This document shows, piece by piece, positions 8,529 through 17,190 of a stretch of 40,088 nt of DNA (position 1 is its first letter; each line of letters begins with the position of its first letter). Source of the DNA: Stutzerimonas stutzeri (lineage in GTDB: Bacteria > Pseudomonadota > Gammaproteobacteria > Pseudomonadales > Pseudomonadaceae); the NCBI RefSeq assembly GCF_024448935.1, contig NZ_JAMOIE010000042.1, forward strand, positions 1 to 40,088. Reading direction: 5' to 3'. The notes beneath the pieces are model-generated. The model searched no databases, was not told where the DNA came from, and saw nothing but the letters and a program-made list of their open reading frames with translations. Made by a program: the position numbers and the translations under genes.

Positions 8529-10308
8529 CTGCATTGATCCAATCTTTGACGACCTGAGCCACCCGGCCCGGGTCTTCCGCTACCAGATTCTTGATGGCAT
8601 TCAATTGCGCATCGTATCCCTCGGTCGGGCTCGGCAGCATGATGCTCTGCGGCCCGCTCAAACTGACTCGATCACTGGGCAGCGCGCCGTCGATGCCTTC
8701 CAGGTTGCCGAGCTCGGCATCACCGCCCGCTGTTTGCAATTCCTTGCTCTTGCCGGCGTTGGTCAGGTTGTTCAGCACGGGCCGCAGCACGCCGAACACC
8801 AGTACCAGGATGAACAGGACACCGAGCACCTGCTTGACGATGTCCCAGAACCATGGCTGCGAGTAGAACGGAATCTCGATGAAGGTCTCGTCGAGCAAGT
8901 CAGCGGCGAATGGCGCATTGATCACACTGACGCTGTCACCACGGCTTGCATCAAAACCGACCGCATCCTGCACCAGCCGGGTGAAGCGCGCCAGTTCTTC
9001 GGCGGTGCGCGGTATCCGAGTGGTGGTGCCGTCCGCGGCAACGGTCATCTGATCGTCGAGCACCACGGCAACCGACAACCGACGCAGGCGCCCCTGCTGC
9101 TGCTTGGTGTAGCTGATCGACCGATCCAATTCATAGTTGCGGGTCGCCTGCTCGCGCTTGTCTGCCGGATACGGCGCCAGCATGGGTTGTCCGGTCGCGG
9201 GGTCCATGACTTGCTGACCATTGGCATCCAGCAACGGCTGGCCCGGAGCGATGGCACCCGCCGCGCCGGCCTGCCCGGCAACAGCATTCTCGGGCGCAGC
9301 AGCGGGTCCCGGTGGCTGATTGCTGAGGGCACCAGGCACACCTTGCGGGCCGAGGCTGCTCTGACGCTGCTCGCTGACGCTCTGCTCGCTGCGCAGCGCG
9401 GGCTGATCGGGGTTGAAGGTCTCGGACGTGGATTCGACTGCACTGAAATCCACATCGGCAGACACTTCAGCCTTGTAGCGACCGCTGCCCAGCACCGGCT
9501 GCAGGATGTTGTGCACGCGCTGGGTGTAGAGGCTTTCCATACGACGGCTATAGTCGAACTGCTTGCCGGCCATGCTCAGCTCGGTCAACTCCTGCTGATC
9601 GGATAGCAGGTTGCCCTTCTGGTCGACTACGGTGATCTGTGATTTGGTCAGCTCAGGTACGCTGGTCGCGACCAGATTGATGATCGCCATCACCTGGCTT
9701 GGCTCGAGACTGCGACCCGAATAGAGCTCGACCAGTACCGATGCGCTCGGCTTGCGCTCGTCGCGGACGAATACCGAGCTCTTCGGAATGGCCAGGTGGA
9801 CGCGGGCGCCCTTGACGTTATTCAGGCTGGAGATGGTGCGACCCAGCTCGCCTTCAAGGCCACGGCGATAGCGGGTCGCTTCCATGAACTGGCTGGTGCC
9901 GAGGCCTTGTTCCTTGTCGAGAATTTCAAAACCGATATTGCCGTCGGTCTGAGCGACACCGGCACTGGCCAGCTTCAACCGCGCGCGCGCAAGGTCGTCG
10001 GCCTTGACCAGCAAGACGCCGGAATTGGGCTCGACCGTGTAGGAAATATCGGCGGCCGCCAAGGTTTCCATCACCTGGTTGGCGTCCGTTCCGGCGAGGC
10101 TGCCCAGCAATGGCCGGTAGTCCGGCTGCTGTGACCAAAGCACCACGGCAAAACCGATGGCAACGCTCGCCGCCAGACCGACCAGCAGGCCGATCTGCCG
10201 CAGCATCGACATTTCAGACAGGTTTTCCAGAAAGGAAAGACCCAGCAAAGGCTTCTTCGGTGCAGCCGAACCAACCGGCACAGGGGCATTGCTAAGCGCG
10301 TCAGCCAT
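8521..10308 (-). CDS. fliF: Flagellar MS-ring protein FliF
   Basis: FliF builds the inner-membrane MS ring on which the rest of the basal body is assembled. The 595-residue protein has a transmembrane helix at about 40-62 (IGLLVGLAASVAIGFAVVLW), the ring-building YscJ/FliF domain (residues ~65-250, with GTSQFMEATRYRRGLEGELGR-type core), a periplasmic loop with a Pro/Ala/Gly insert near 320-375, a second membrane helix at about 488-510 (VLGVLFILVLVFGVLRPVLN) and a C-terminal FliG-binding tail (VVKDWINADE). Normal family length. It follows fliE after a 15-base gap. Confidence 0.96.
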   Translation of the reverse strand: MADALSNAPVPVGSAAPKKPLLGLSFLENLSEMSMLRQIGLLVGLAASVAIGFAVVLWSQQPDYRPLLGSLAGTDANQVMETLAAADISYTVEPNSGVLLVKADDLARARLKLASAGVAQTDGNIGFEILDKEQGLGTSQFMEATRYRRGLEGELGRTISSLNNVKGARVHLAIPKSSVFVRDERKPSASVLVELYSGRSLEPSQVMAIINLVATSVPELTKSQITVVDQKGNLLSDQQELTELSMAGKQFDYSRRMESLYTQRVHNILQPVLGSGRYKAEVSADVDFSAVESTSETFNPDQPALRSEQSVSEQRQSSLGPQGVPGALSNQPPGPAAAPENAVAGQAGAAGAIAPGQPLLDANGQQVMDPATGQPMLAPYPADKREQATRNYELDRSISYTKQQQGRLRRLSVAVVLDDQMTVAADGTTTRIPRTAEELARFTRLVQDAVGFDASRGDSVSVINAPFAADLLDETFIEIPFYSQPWFWDIVKQVLGVLFILVLVFGVLRPVLNNLTNAGKSKELQTAGGDAELGNLEGIDGALPSDRVSLSGPQSIMLPSPTEGYDAQLNAIKNLVAEDPGRVAQVVKDWINADE

Positions 10309-10323
10309 AATTCAAACCCTGCC

Positions 10324-10653
10324 CTAGACCGGCATCTGCATGATGTCTTGATACGCCTGGACCAGCTTGTTGCGCACCTGGGTCATGGCCTGAAAGGAAA
10401 CGCTGGCTTTCTGTGACGCGATCATGACTTCGGTCAGGTCGATGCCGCCCTGGCCCATCTCGAAAGCGGTAGCCAACTGATTGGATGCCTGCTGGGTTTC
10501 GTTCACTTTATTGACGGCTTGGCCGAGCATGTCGGAAAAGCTCGGCGCGCCCACTTCCGGGACTGCGGCCACGGGCTTGGAGCGTGCCATTGCATCGGTC
10601 TGCATGGCCCGCATTTCCAGCATCAAGCGATTGAATTCGATACCCTGACTCAT
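10324..10653 (-). CDS. fliE: Flagellar hook-basal body adaptor FliE
   Basis: FliE sits between the MS ring and the proximal rod. The product of 109 residues ([18 protein letters not shown] start) has the family's conserved C-terminus, with [20 protein letters not shown] and the end [11 protein letters not shown]. The start at 10653 is chosen because it gives the usual 109-residue length and has GGAGG four bases upstream; a second ATG lies directly before it, and the longer open frame crosses the promoter. It heads the fliEFGHIJ transcript from the sigma-54 promoter at 10709-10724. Confidence 0.95.
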   Translation of the reverse strand: MSQGIEFNRLMLEMRAMQTDAMARSKPVAAVPEVGAPSFSDMLGQAVNKVNETQQASNQLATAFEMGQGGIDLTEVMIASQKASVSFQAMTQVRNKLVQAYQDIMQMPV

Positions 10654-10708
10654 CATTCCTCCAACAGCTGCGGTTTTTTTGACGCCTCGCAGCAGGCACA
10701 GGAGCAAT

Positions 10709-10724
10709 AGCAACTTCGGTGCCA
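10709..10724 (-). promoter_or_regulatory. Sigma-54 promoter of fliE operon
   Basis: The minus strand reads TGGCACCGAAGTTGCT, a perfect TGGCAC-N5-TTGCW match. Transcription would begin near 10698, giving a leader of about 45 bases before the fliE ATG at 10653. The rest of the 300-base gap (10654-10953) up to the divergent benE-like gene holds no other site I can support. Confidence 0.88.
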
Positions 10725-10953
10725 GTGTCCGCACGGCCATTCCTGTCCGCCGCCGCGCGGGAGACGAACGGCGCCAAGCAGGGTCTGGGCACTGTTACGC
10801 TGGTTAGGCTGCTGGCTGTACCGCGACGCCAAGCGCGCAACCCCCTAGCCTGTCGTGTATCGCTGGCACGCTGCGTGGAAGTAGACCAAGCCCTGGTCTG
10901 TCAGCGATTGCGCCCCCGCGTATCCATCCCCGAATCCGGACCCACAGCTGACG

Positions 10954-12150
10954 ATGACCGCCACCGCCGCCCCGCCTCACCGCCTAATCAAGGACAGCTC
11001 GGCCTCCACCGTCGTGGCTGGCTTCATTGCCATGCTCACCGGCTATACCAGCTCGCTGGTATTGATGTTTCAGGCCGGGCAAGCCGCTGGGCTCAGCGGC
11101 GGACAGATCTCTTCCTGGATCTGGGCGCTGTCGATCGGCATGGCGATCTGCAGCATCGGCCTGTCATTGCGCTACCGGACGCCTGTGGTGATCGCCTGGT
11201 CGACGCCCGGTGCGGCGCTGTTGATCAGTAGCCTTCCTGGCGTTCCGTACGGCGAAGCGATCGGTGCCTTCATCTTCGCCTCGGCGTTGATTGCGCTCTG
11301 CGGGCTTACCGGCAGCTTCGAGCGGCTGATGCGCAAGGTGCCTGCTTCGCTGGCGGCGGCCTTGCTGGCGGGGGTGTTGTTCAACATCGGCAGCGAGATT
11401 TTTCGCGCTGTGGAAGTTCAGCCAGTGCTGGTGCTGGGCATGTTCTTCGGTTACCTGCTCGCCAAGCGCTTTCAGCCCCGCTATGCGGTGCTCTCGGCGC
11501 TGCTGATTGGCTGCGGCCTGTCGGCAATGATGGGTCTGCTGAACTTCAGTGAGCTGAGCCTGGAAGTCGCTGCGCCGGTCTGGACCACGCCGGGCCTGTC
11601 GCTGGCCGCCATCTTCAGTATTGGCATTCCGCTGTTCGTGATCGCCATGGCCTCGCAGAACATGCCGGGGCTGGCCGTGCTTCGCGCTGAGGGCTATCAG
11701 GTGCCGGCATCGCCACTGATTTCGGTGACCGGCATCGCCTCGGTGCTGCTGGCACCCTTTGGCTCCCACGGTATCCATCTGGCCGCGATCACCATGGCCA
11801 TCTGCAGTGGCCCGGAAGCACATCCGGACCCCGCAAGGCGCTATACCGCCGCCGTCTGGTGCGGCGTCTTCTATGGCGTCGCCGGGATTTTCGGCGCCAC
11901 CCTGGCCGCCCTGTTCGCCTCCTTCCCGGCTGCCCTGGTGCTGTCCATCGCGGCACTCGCCCTGCTCGGCTCGATCGGCAGCGGCCTGACCCAGGCCATG
12001 CAAACACCGCGTGAGCGCGAAGCGGCGCTGATTACTTTCATGGTGACGGCGTCGGGCCTGACCCTATTCGGCATCGGCTCCGCGCTGTGGGGGTTGGTAG
12101 CGGGTGTGCTGACGCTGTTGATCGTCAGCGCACCCAAGCGATCGGTCTGA
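10954..12150 (+). CDS. BenE family transporter (benzoate/H+ symporter type)
   Basis: The 398-residue protein is almost wholly hydrophobic, with about 11-12 predicted membrane segments and the BenE-family features: an early GFIAMLTGYTSSL segment, the motif IAWSTPGAALL in the second helix pair, and IAMASQNMPGLAVLRAEGY followed by APFGSHGIHLAAITMAIC. Family members import benzoate or are uncharacterised YdcO-type carriers. No ben catabolic genes are nearby, so the substrate is unknown and I give no symbol. It is divergent from fliE. There is no clear ribosome site before the ATG at 10954. Confidence 0.9.
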   Translation: MTATAAPPHRLIKDSSASTVVAGFIAMLTGYTSSLVLMFQAGQAAGLSGGQISSWIWALSIGMAICSIGLSLRYRTPVVIAWSTPGAALLISSLPGVPYGEAIGAFIFASALIALCGLTGSFERLMRKVPASLAAALLAGVLFNIGSEIFRAVEVQPVLVLGMFFGYLLAKRFQPRYAVLSALLIGCGLSAMMGLLNFSELSLEVAAPVWTTPGLSLAAIFSIGIPLFVIAMASQNMPGLAVLRAEGYQVPASPLISVTGIASVLLAPFGSHGIHLAAITMAICSGPEAHPDPARRYTAAVWCGVFYGVAGIFGATLAALFASFPAALVLSIAALALLGSIGSGLTQAMQTPREREAALITFMVTASGLTLFGIGSALWGLVAGVLTLLIVSAPKRSV

Positions 12151-12164
12151 ATCGCCGCAGCGAA

Positions 12165-12233
12165 TCAAATTGCCGTGGCACCGCCATCGACCGCCAGCGC
12201 GTGGCCGGTGGTAAAGGCCGCACCATCCAGAAG
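12165..12233 (-). pseudogene. 3' remnant of a short-chain dehydrogenase gene
   Basis: Read on the minus strand, this piece codes about 22 residues ending in a stop at 12165, with the sequence TTGHALAVDGGATAI. That is the typical C-terminal end of classical short-chain dehydrogenases (VTG..L.VDGG). Nothing upstream (to the right) continues the gene: at about 12222-12236 it runs into the remnant of another gene on the opposite strand. It is therefore a leftover of a deletion. Confidence 0.75.
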
Positions 12234-12379
12234 CCATGCGAGACATGGCCGGCTGGATGCCGGGCGGCGAGCTGAAGAGCAAGGAAGATGTCGTCGAGGG
12301 CCTGGAGACTTTCCCGGCGACACTGATGACGCTGTTCAACGGAGGCAATTTCGGCAAGCTGGTGCTAAAGGTCAGCTGA
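12227..12379 (+). pseudogene. 3' remnant of a CurA-type NADP-dependent oxidoreductase gene
   Basis: The plus strand codes about 50 residues to a stop at 12377-12379, including MRDMAGWMPGG, KEDVVEGLE and the end NFGKLVLKVS. This is the C-terminal signature of zinc-independent NADP-dependent oxidoreductases (E. coli CurA/YncB family: EGLEN.P..F..LL.G.NFGK). The first 85 percent of the gene is missing; the left edge meets a short-chain dehydrogenase remnant on the other strand. Confidence 0.8.
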
Positions 12380-12386
12380 GTGGGCC

Positions 12387-12417
12387 AAAATCGCCGGTCG
12401 CCGCGATGGCGGCCGGC
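12387..12417 (-). terminator. Likely terminator after pyrF
   Basis: A 10-bp stem (GCCGGTCGCC / GGCGGCCGGC, one G-T wobble, loop of 5) ends eight bases past the pyrF stop and is followed on the minus strand by ATTTT. The T-run is short, so strength is uncertain. Confidence 0.55.
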
Positions 12418-12424
12418 CAGTCGA

Positions 12425-13120
12425 TCACGCCAGTCCTGCGACGACTGCAGCCAATGCCTGGGTTGGATCGGCGGCCTGGGCGATTGGACGGCCGATCACT
12501 AAATAATCTGAACCTGCCGTAATCGCCTGAGCAGGGGTGAGAATGCGCCGCTGATCATCCGCTGCGCTGCCGGCGGGACGAATGCCCGGCGTCACCAGCT
12601 GCAACCCGGCGAACTGCGCTTTCAAGGGTTGCGCCTCCTGGGCCGAACAGACCAACCCATCCAGTCCTGCCTTCTCAGCCAGCCCAGCAAGACGCAACAC
12701 TTGCTGCTGCGGTGGCAGATCCAGGCCGATGTCAGCAAGGTCTGCCTGCTCCATGCTGGTCAACACCGTAACGCCGACCAGCAGCGGCTTCTGCCCGCTC
12801 AGCTTATCCAGCGCTTCCCGGCAAGCGGTCATCATCCGCAAGCCGCCGGAGCAATGCACGTTGACCATCCACACGCCCAGCTCTGCTGCCGCCTTGACGG
12901 CCATAGCCGTGGTGTTGGGGATGTCGTGGAATTTCAAGTCGAGAAACACCTCGAAGCCTTTGGCCTGCAAAGCTTCCACCACCGGTGGGCCGCAACGGGT
13001 GAACAGTTCCTTGCCGACCTTGACGCGACACAGCGCCGGGGCCAGTTGCCCGGCCAATGCCAGCGCAGCATCACGGGAGGGAAAATCGAGCGCAACGATG
13101 ATCGGAGTCTGGCAGGGCAT
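12425..13120 (-). CDS. pyrF: Orotidine 5'-phosphate decarboxylase
   Basis: PyrF converts OMP to UMP, the last step of de novo pyrimidine synthesis. The 231-residue protein is of usual length and holds the catalytic motif [13 protein letters not shown] (Asp-Lys-Asp network), the N-terminal substrate strand [14 protein letters not shown], and the C-terminal phosphate-binding loop TPGIRPAG with DYLVIGRPI. It stands alone on the minus strand, divergent from the DUF2897 gene that accompanies it in pseudomonads. No feedback leader was seen in the 160-base gap upstream. Confidence 0.97.
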   Translation of the reverse strand: MPCQTPIIVALDFPSRDAALALAGQLAPALCRVKVGKELFTRCGPPVVEALQAKGFEVFLDLKFHDIPNTTAMAVKAAAELGVWMVNVHCSGGLRMMTACREALDKLSGQKPLLVGVTVLTSMEQADLADIGLDLPPQQQVLRLAGLAEKAGLDGLVCSAQEAQPLKAQFAGLQLVTPGIRPAGSAADDQRRILTPAQAITAGSDYLVIGRPIAQAADPTQALAAVVAGLA

Positions 13121-13281
13121 GGCACGTCCTCGGCAAAATTCGGCGCGTATTGTCGCAGAAAACCGCTAACCGGGCGGAGCGGCTCCGCACATCCGCAGCG
13201 CCACAGTCTGCGCCGCGATGGCCTGGCGCTGCAGCCGCGCGTAAGGTGGGCACATACCGATCAAGCTACTGGAGAATTCGC

Positions 13282-13449
13282 ATGCCCTGGTATATCTGGC
13301 TTTTACTGGCTCTCGTAATCGGATCAATCATCGGCGGCTTGCTGATGTTGCGCGCCGGAGCCCGCAAGATTCCGCTGACCGAGGAGCAAAAACAGCGCAT
13401 CGCTCAGCGTAATGCCGAGGCAGACGCCCAAGACGCTCGGGATCGCTGA
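13282..13449 (+). CDS. DUF2897 family small membrane protein
   Basis: A 55-residue peptide, too short to be obvious, starts at the ATG at 13282 with GGAG seven bases upstream. It has one transmembrane helix (MPWYIWLLLALVIGSIIGGL) followed by a charged tail with the family stretch PLTEEQKQRI and many Asp/Ala/Arg residues. This matches the DUF2897 family, which lies next to pyrF in many pseudomonads. Function is unknown; the topology suggests a membrane-anchored peptide with a cytoplasmic helix. A longer frame beginning at 13150 only adds non-coding sequence. Confidence 0.85.
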   Translation: MPWYIWLLLALVIGSIIGGLLMLRAGARKIPLTEEQKQRIAQRNAEADAQDARDR

Positions 13450-13590
13450 ACACAGCCCTTGGTTCCGCGCTGCGTCCACTCGGCTGAGCACCCATGAGCC
13501 GCGCGTCTATCAAGGGTTGCCATCAGCGGCCGGAAATGGCCTGTAGCCATGATTCAGGCGATCATTCATCCTCTCAACAGGATGATTCCA

Positions 13591-15021
13591 TTAGCTCGAT
13601 TGTCGGCAAAGCGCTCCAGCAAGCTCACCCAAGGTTTTCAATGCTCGCTCCGCCTCGGCCGTCCAGGGCAGCGCACAGTTGAGCCGCACACAGTGATTGA
13701 ACTGCTCGGTGTTGCTGAAAATCAGACCCGGTGCGATGCTGATCCCACGCTTCAACGCCTGGACATGCAGATCCTTGGTATTCACCCGGGCCGGCAAGCT
13801 GACCCAGAGGATGAAACCGCCCGTAGGTCGTGTCATCTGAGTGCCTTCCGGGAAGTAACGTTGCACGGCCAATTGGAAAGCGCTGAGATTCTTCCGGTAC
13901 TCGTGGCGGATGTAGCGCAAATGGCGGTCATAACCGCCATTTTCCAGATACGCGGCAACGCCCATCTGCGTGACGCTGCAGGCCGAATGCGTGCTGAAGG
14001 TCTGCAAACGCTTTATCGCTTCGCGGTAGCGGCCGGGAATAATCCAGCCAATACGCACACCGGGTGAAATGGTCTTGGAGAAGCTCGAGCAATAGATCAC
14101 CCGCCCCTCGGTATCATTGGATTTGAGCGCCCGGATCGATCCTACGTCGAATAGCAATTCGCCATAGATATCGTCTTCGACAATCTGAATGTCGAAATTC
14201 GCTGCCAGCTTCAGCAACTGTTTCTGCCGGCCGTCGGGAACACTGCCACCGAGCGGATTGCTTAAACGCGCCGTCAATACCAGTGCCTTGATCGGCCATT
14301 GGCTGGCCGCCAGCTGCAACGCTTCGAGGCTAAGCCCGGTATCCGGATCACAAGGGATCTCGATCACCTTGAGCCCGAGCAAATCGGCCAATTGCAACAA
14401 ACCGTAATAACTGGGCGATTCCGCTGCGATCAAATCGCCGGGTTTGGTCAACACGCGCAAGGACATCTGCAGCGCATCGACGCAGCCGTGCGTAATCACC
14501 ACGTCGTCAGGTCCGACGACCACGCCCGCGTCGCGCATGCGAATCGCCACCTGCCGGCGCAGCGGCTCGTAGCCGGGGCTGAACATGTAGCTGAACGCCT
14601 GCTGACTCTGGAAACGAGTGACCTTGGCGAGCTGTTGATGTAACGCACGAGCCGGTAGATAGTCCACGTGCGGTACGGCGGCACCCAGCGGTATGAGCCC
14701 GTCACGGCGCGATTCACTGAGCACCTGATTGATGATGCTGCTGCGGGTGACCAACGTAGGCCGTTCGACCTGAGCGATATCCGGCGTAGGCGCGGTCAGA
14801 GCGGGGGTGTGATGAACGTAGAAACCGGATTGCGGACGGGCGCGGATCATGCCCTGGTCTTCCAGACTGGCATAGGCCTGCAGGACCGTCGCGTGGCTGA
14901 CGTTCAGCTGCATGCTCATTTTGCGCACCGAGGGTACCCGCTCGCCCGGGCGATACACGCCTCGCCGGATATCGTCGGCGAGCTGGTGCGCAATACGCTG
15001 ATAAAGCAACAGATTGGTCAT
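13591..15021 (-). CDS. MocR-type regulator (GntR DNA-binding domain fused to aminotransferase fold)
   Basis: The 476-residue protein has an N-terminal winged-helix GntR domain (about 1-75: YQRIAHQLADDIRRGVYRPG, LNVSHATVLQAYASLEDQG) and a fold-type-I aminotransferase domain. The PLP lysine lies in SSFSKTISPGVRIGW and a substrate arginine in the C-terminal part. MocR proteins use PLP or an amino-acid adduct as effector. I start at 15021 (MTNLLLYQRI), the common start in this subfamily; another ATG at 15048 is open. The target genes are unknown. The nearest divergent partner would be upstream of 15049, but the lipoprotein operon there points the same way, so it may control a distant locus. Confidence 0.9.
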   Translation of the reverse strand: MTNLLLYQRIAHQLADDIRRGVYRPGERVPSVRKMSMQLNVSHATVLQAYASLEDQGMIRARPQSGFYVHHTPALTAPTPDIAQVERPTLVTRSSIINQVLSESRRDGLIPLGAAVPHVDYLPARALHQQLAKVTRFQSQQAFSYMFSPGYEPLRRQVAIRMRDAGVVVGPDDVVITHGCVDALQMSLRVLTKPGDLIAAESPSYYGLLQLADLLGLKVIEIPCDPDTGLSLEALQLAASQWPIKALVLTARLSNPLGGSVPDGRQKQLLKLAANFDIQIVEDDIYGELLFDVGSIRALKSNDTEGRVIYCSSFSKTISPGVRIGWIIPGRYREAIKRLQTFSTHSACSVTQMGVAAYLENGGYDRHLRYIRHEYRKNLSAFQLAVQRYFPEGTQMTRPTGGFILWVSLPARVNTKDLHVQALKRGISIAPGLIFSNTEQFNHCVRLNCALPWTAEAERALKTLGELAGALCRQSS

Positions 15022-15109
15022 TTCGTCCGTCTCCGCCAACTGGACCATAACAGTAGTGCAACACCGTTAAGCACGACCAATACAGTTGTCCGCTAACTCG
15101 CCGACACAG

Positions 15110-15940
15110 TCAGTTACCTTTATAACTATCTGAGTTCAACGGGCTGCTCAGGCGCCCTTGCCCGTCGGAAAACAAAATCTCGACCCGACGATTCTGTGCG
15201 CGCCCGCGCGCCGACGCGTTCTCGGCGACGCGATATTGCTCGCCATAGCCGACCACCTCGATACGCCCCGCATCGATCCCCAGGCTTTGCATGAAGTCGC
15301 CGACCGTCTGCGCACGCGCCCTGGACAAGGCGAGGTTTTCGGCCGCATCCCCTCGATTGTCCGTATAGCCCTCGATCCGGACCCGCCGCCTGGGATTGAG
15401 CTGCAGGAAATGGACGACCTTGAGCAGTGTGTGGTTGGCGGATGCGCCTGGTTCGGCACTGGCCGCGCTGAACAGCACATCACCCAGGGTCATAACCAGA
15501 CCGCGATCGGTCTCGGCCGCCGCCAGGCTGACCATCTGATCCTCCAGCCAGCGACCCTGGTGTTGCAGCTCGAGCATCCTGGCTTCCTGTACAGCCTGAC
15601 GCCGTCGCTCCAGCTCCATGCTCAGCTGGGTCGCGCGCCTCTGATTCTGTAACTGTTCGCTGTGCTGGCGAGCCATCTCGCTGTAGCGTTTGCTGAGATA
15701 GGCATAATGAATGACATCCTCTGCGCTGCCCCAGTAGCCAGCGAAGCGCTTGGCGCGGTCCAGTGACTCGCCCGCCCGCATCACGTCCTTGGGCGCATCC
15801 TGAAGGACCTGCGGCACTTCATTGATGCTCTGAAACGTCATGGCTGCGTCTTCCAGCTGCTGCTGCGACTCGTGCGTCGCGCAACCCGGAAGTGCGCCAA
15901 GCGCTACCAGCAGCGCGGGGATCAGATAGAGCGGTTTCAC
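15110..15940 (-). CDS. DUF4398/OmpA-like lipoprotein
   Basis: The 276-residue protein has a lipoprotein signal peptide (lipobox LPGC, Cys20), a helical coiled-coil part at about 25-145 with many Gln, Glu and Arg, and a C-terminal OmpA-like peptidoglycan-binding domain (about 150-260) with IEGYTDNRGDAAENLALSRARA and RAQNRRVEI. It would sit in the outer membrane and grip peptidoglycan. It overlaps the preceding DUF4398 gene by four bases (ATGA) and is the last gene of a three-gene unit. Function beyond cell-wall anchoring is unknown. Confidence 0.88.
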   Translation of the reverse strand: MKPLYLIPALLVALGALPGCATHESQQQLEDAAMTFQSINEVPQVLQDAPKDVMRAGESLDRAKRFAGYWGSAEDVIHYAYLSKRYSEMARQHSEQLQNQRRATQLSMELERRRQAVQEARMLELQHQGRWLEDQMVSLAAAETDRGLVMTLGDVLFSAASAEPGASANHTLLKVVHFLQLNPRRRVRIEGYTDNRGDAAENLALSRARAQTVGDFMQSLGIDAGRIEVVGYGEQYRVAENASARGRAQNRRVEILFSDGQGRLSSPLNSDSYKGN

Positions 15941-16275
15941 TGCAACCTCCCCGGCTGTTCTCGCAAGCGCGCGATGCGGCGGTGCAACTCCGCCAGTTCC
16001 AGCTGACTTTCCTCATTAAGCATGCGGGCCTCGGCAAGCCGCGCGTCAAGTTCGGCTTGCTCGGCTTGCCGGCGTGCCTCTCGATAACGCTCACCCTTCA
16101 TCGCTGCGTCCGCAGCCGCCAGTTTCTGCTCAGCCAGCGTCAGTTCCGATACGCCCAGCGAGCGTGCCTGGCTCAACGCCTGCTCGGTAAGTCGCAGCTG
16201 TTCAATGGGAGCGGGATCGCTGGCACAACCAATCATTGCGAACAGCACGAGCGTGCCGCAAAGATGTTTTATCAA
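15937..16275 (-). CDS. DUF4398 family lipoprotein
   Basis: The 112-residue product has a short signal peptide with lipobox MIGC (Cys17). The mature part is an extended helix with EQ..LTEQAL, KLAAADAAMKGERYREARR and similar repeats, the pattern of DUF4398 lipoproteins. The second gene of an operon: it follows the periplasmic binding-protein gene after nine bases and overlaps the OmpA-like gene by four. Two DUF4398-type proteins made together suggest that they pair through their helices. Confidence 0.85.
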   Translation of the reverse strand: MIKHLCGTLVLFAMIGCASDPAPIEQLRLTEQALSQARSLGVSELTLAEQKLAAADAAMKGERYREARRQAEQAELDARLAEARMLNEESQLELAELHRRIARLREQPGRLQ

Positions 16276-16284
16276 GTGAAAATC

Positions 16285-17109
16285 CTACCGTTGCGAATTG
16301 CGTGTGGACGCCGACTGCTGCTTCCAGCGCTCGAGGTTGTCCAGCAGCAGTTGCTGTGGCACTCCCGCGGCGCGCAATTCTGTCATTTTTATCGCCAGCT
16401 GTCCGCGCAGCCATGGCCCGTTGCAGGCCGAGTCGTGAGCGACCGCAAAATGCAAACTGCGGATGGAAACCGGCGGGTCCAGCCGCTGTATATCGGCTAG
16501 CAGTCCCTGTCGGGCTGCAAATGCAATCAGGCTGTAGCGCTCATGCAGCACATAATCAGTTTTACCCGTCGACAGTCCGCTCAGGGCCTCGGCCAGGCTC
16601 GGCACCGAGCGTAGATTGAGATGGTCTTTGGCATAGTTGTCGAATGCATTGCCAAAGCCGGCCGTCGTGACATAAGTCCCCGAGCGACCTGCCAGATCCT
16701 CCCGGTTGGCATAGAGGAACCCCGGCTCCTGACGTACCCAGGCAGACAACTGCAAGTTAGTGATCGATGGATGGACAAAATCCAGGTAGGCCAGCTCGCT
16801 GGGAGACAGTACCGCATCGGCCAGTACGTCCACACGGCCGCTGCGCACTTGCTCAAGCGCCTTCGCCGCGTCACCGGTGTAGAGAACGTCAAGCTTCAAA
16901 TCGAGCGAGTCGGTGATCTTTTTCAGCAGATCGGCATTCGCACCCACCAGACGCTCGGGGTTTTGCGGATCCCGCCAGAGAAAAGGTGGGTTGTCCGCAC
17001 CGCCAGTCGCGATCAGCCAGTCACACTTTGCTGCCGCCGCGTGCGTCGCGAGCGGTGTTGCCAACAACAAGGCGAGCAAGGCGGGCTTCAGCGGAACGGC
17101 ACAGCGCAT
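16285..17109 (-). CDS. Periplasmic substrate-binding protein, SBP_bac_3-like, without a transporter
   Basis: The 274-residue product begins at ATG 17109 (GAGG six bases upstream) with a Sec signal peptide ending AHAAAA, then a type-II binding-protein fold: PPFLWRDPQNPERLVGANADLL near 30-50, RSGRVDVLADAVLSPSELAYLDF near 100, and FAVAHDSACNG in the C-terminal part. These are features of the amino-acid binding family. No permease or ATPase lies nearby; the gene is instead first in an operon with two lipoproteins, so it may sense rather than transport. The ligand is unknown. Confidence 0.8.
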   Translation of the reverse strand: MRCAVPLKPALLALLLATPLATHAAAAKCDWLIATGGADNPPFLWRDPQNPERLVGANADLLKKITDSLDLKLDVLYTGDAAKALEQVRSGRVDVLADAVLSPSELAYLDFVHPSITNLQLSAWVRQEPGFLYANREDLAGRSGTYVTTAGFGNAFDNYAKDHLNLRSVPSLAEALSGLSTGKTDYVLHERYSLIAFAARQGLLADIQRLDPPVSIRSLHFAVAHDSACNGPWLRGQLAIKMTELRAAGVPQQLLLDNLERWKQQSASTRNSQR

Positions 17110-17146
17110 GGCAAACCTCATTGTTCGAAATCGGACAGGCGCCCAC

Positions 17147-17167
17147 AAAACCCGCCGGGTGGGCGGG
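17147..17167 (-). terminator. Rho-independent terminator after cpoB
   Basis: On the minus strand the stem CCCGCC / GGCGGG (loop CACCC) is followed by TTTTGT. It lies 24 bases past the cpoB stop and closes the tol-pal operon. Only 37 bases then remain before the next start codon (17109), so any promoter of that gene must overlap the terminator or lie inside cpoB. Confidence 0.75.
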
Positions 17168-17190
17168 CTTGAAGCACAGCCATGGTAGGC

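Noticed and set aside
8815..9858. Long frames opposite fliF and fliG
   Set aside because: They have no start context or domain and lie across clear coding genes.
13150..13281. Longer start for the DUF2897 gene
   Set aside because: Added residues are not membrane-like, and the ribosome site supports 13282.
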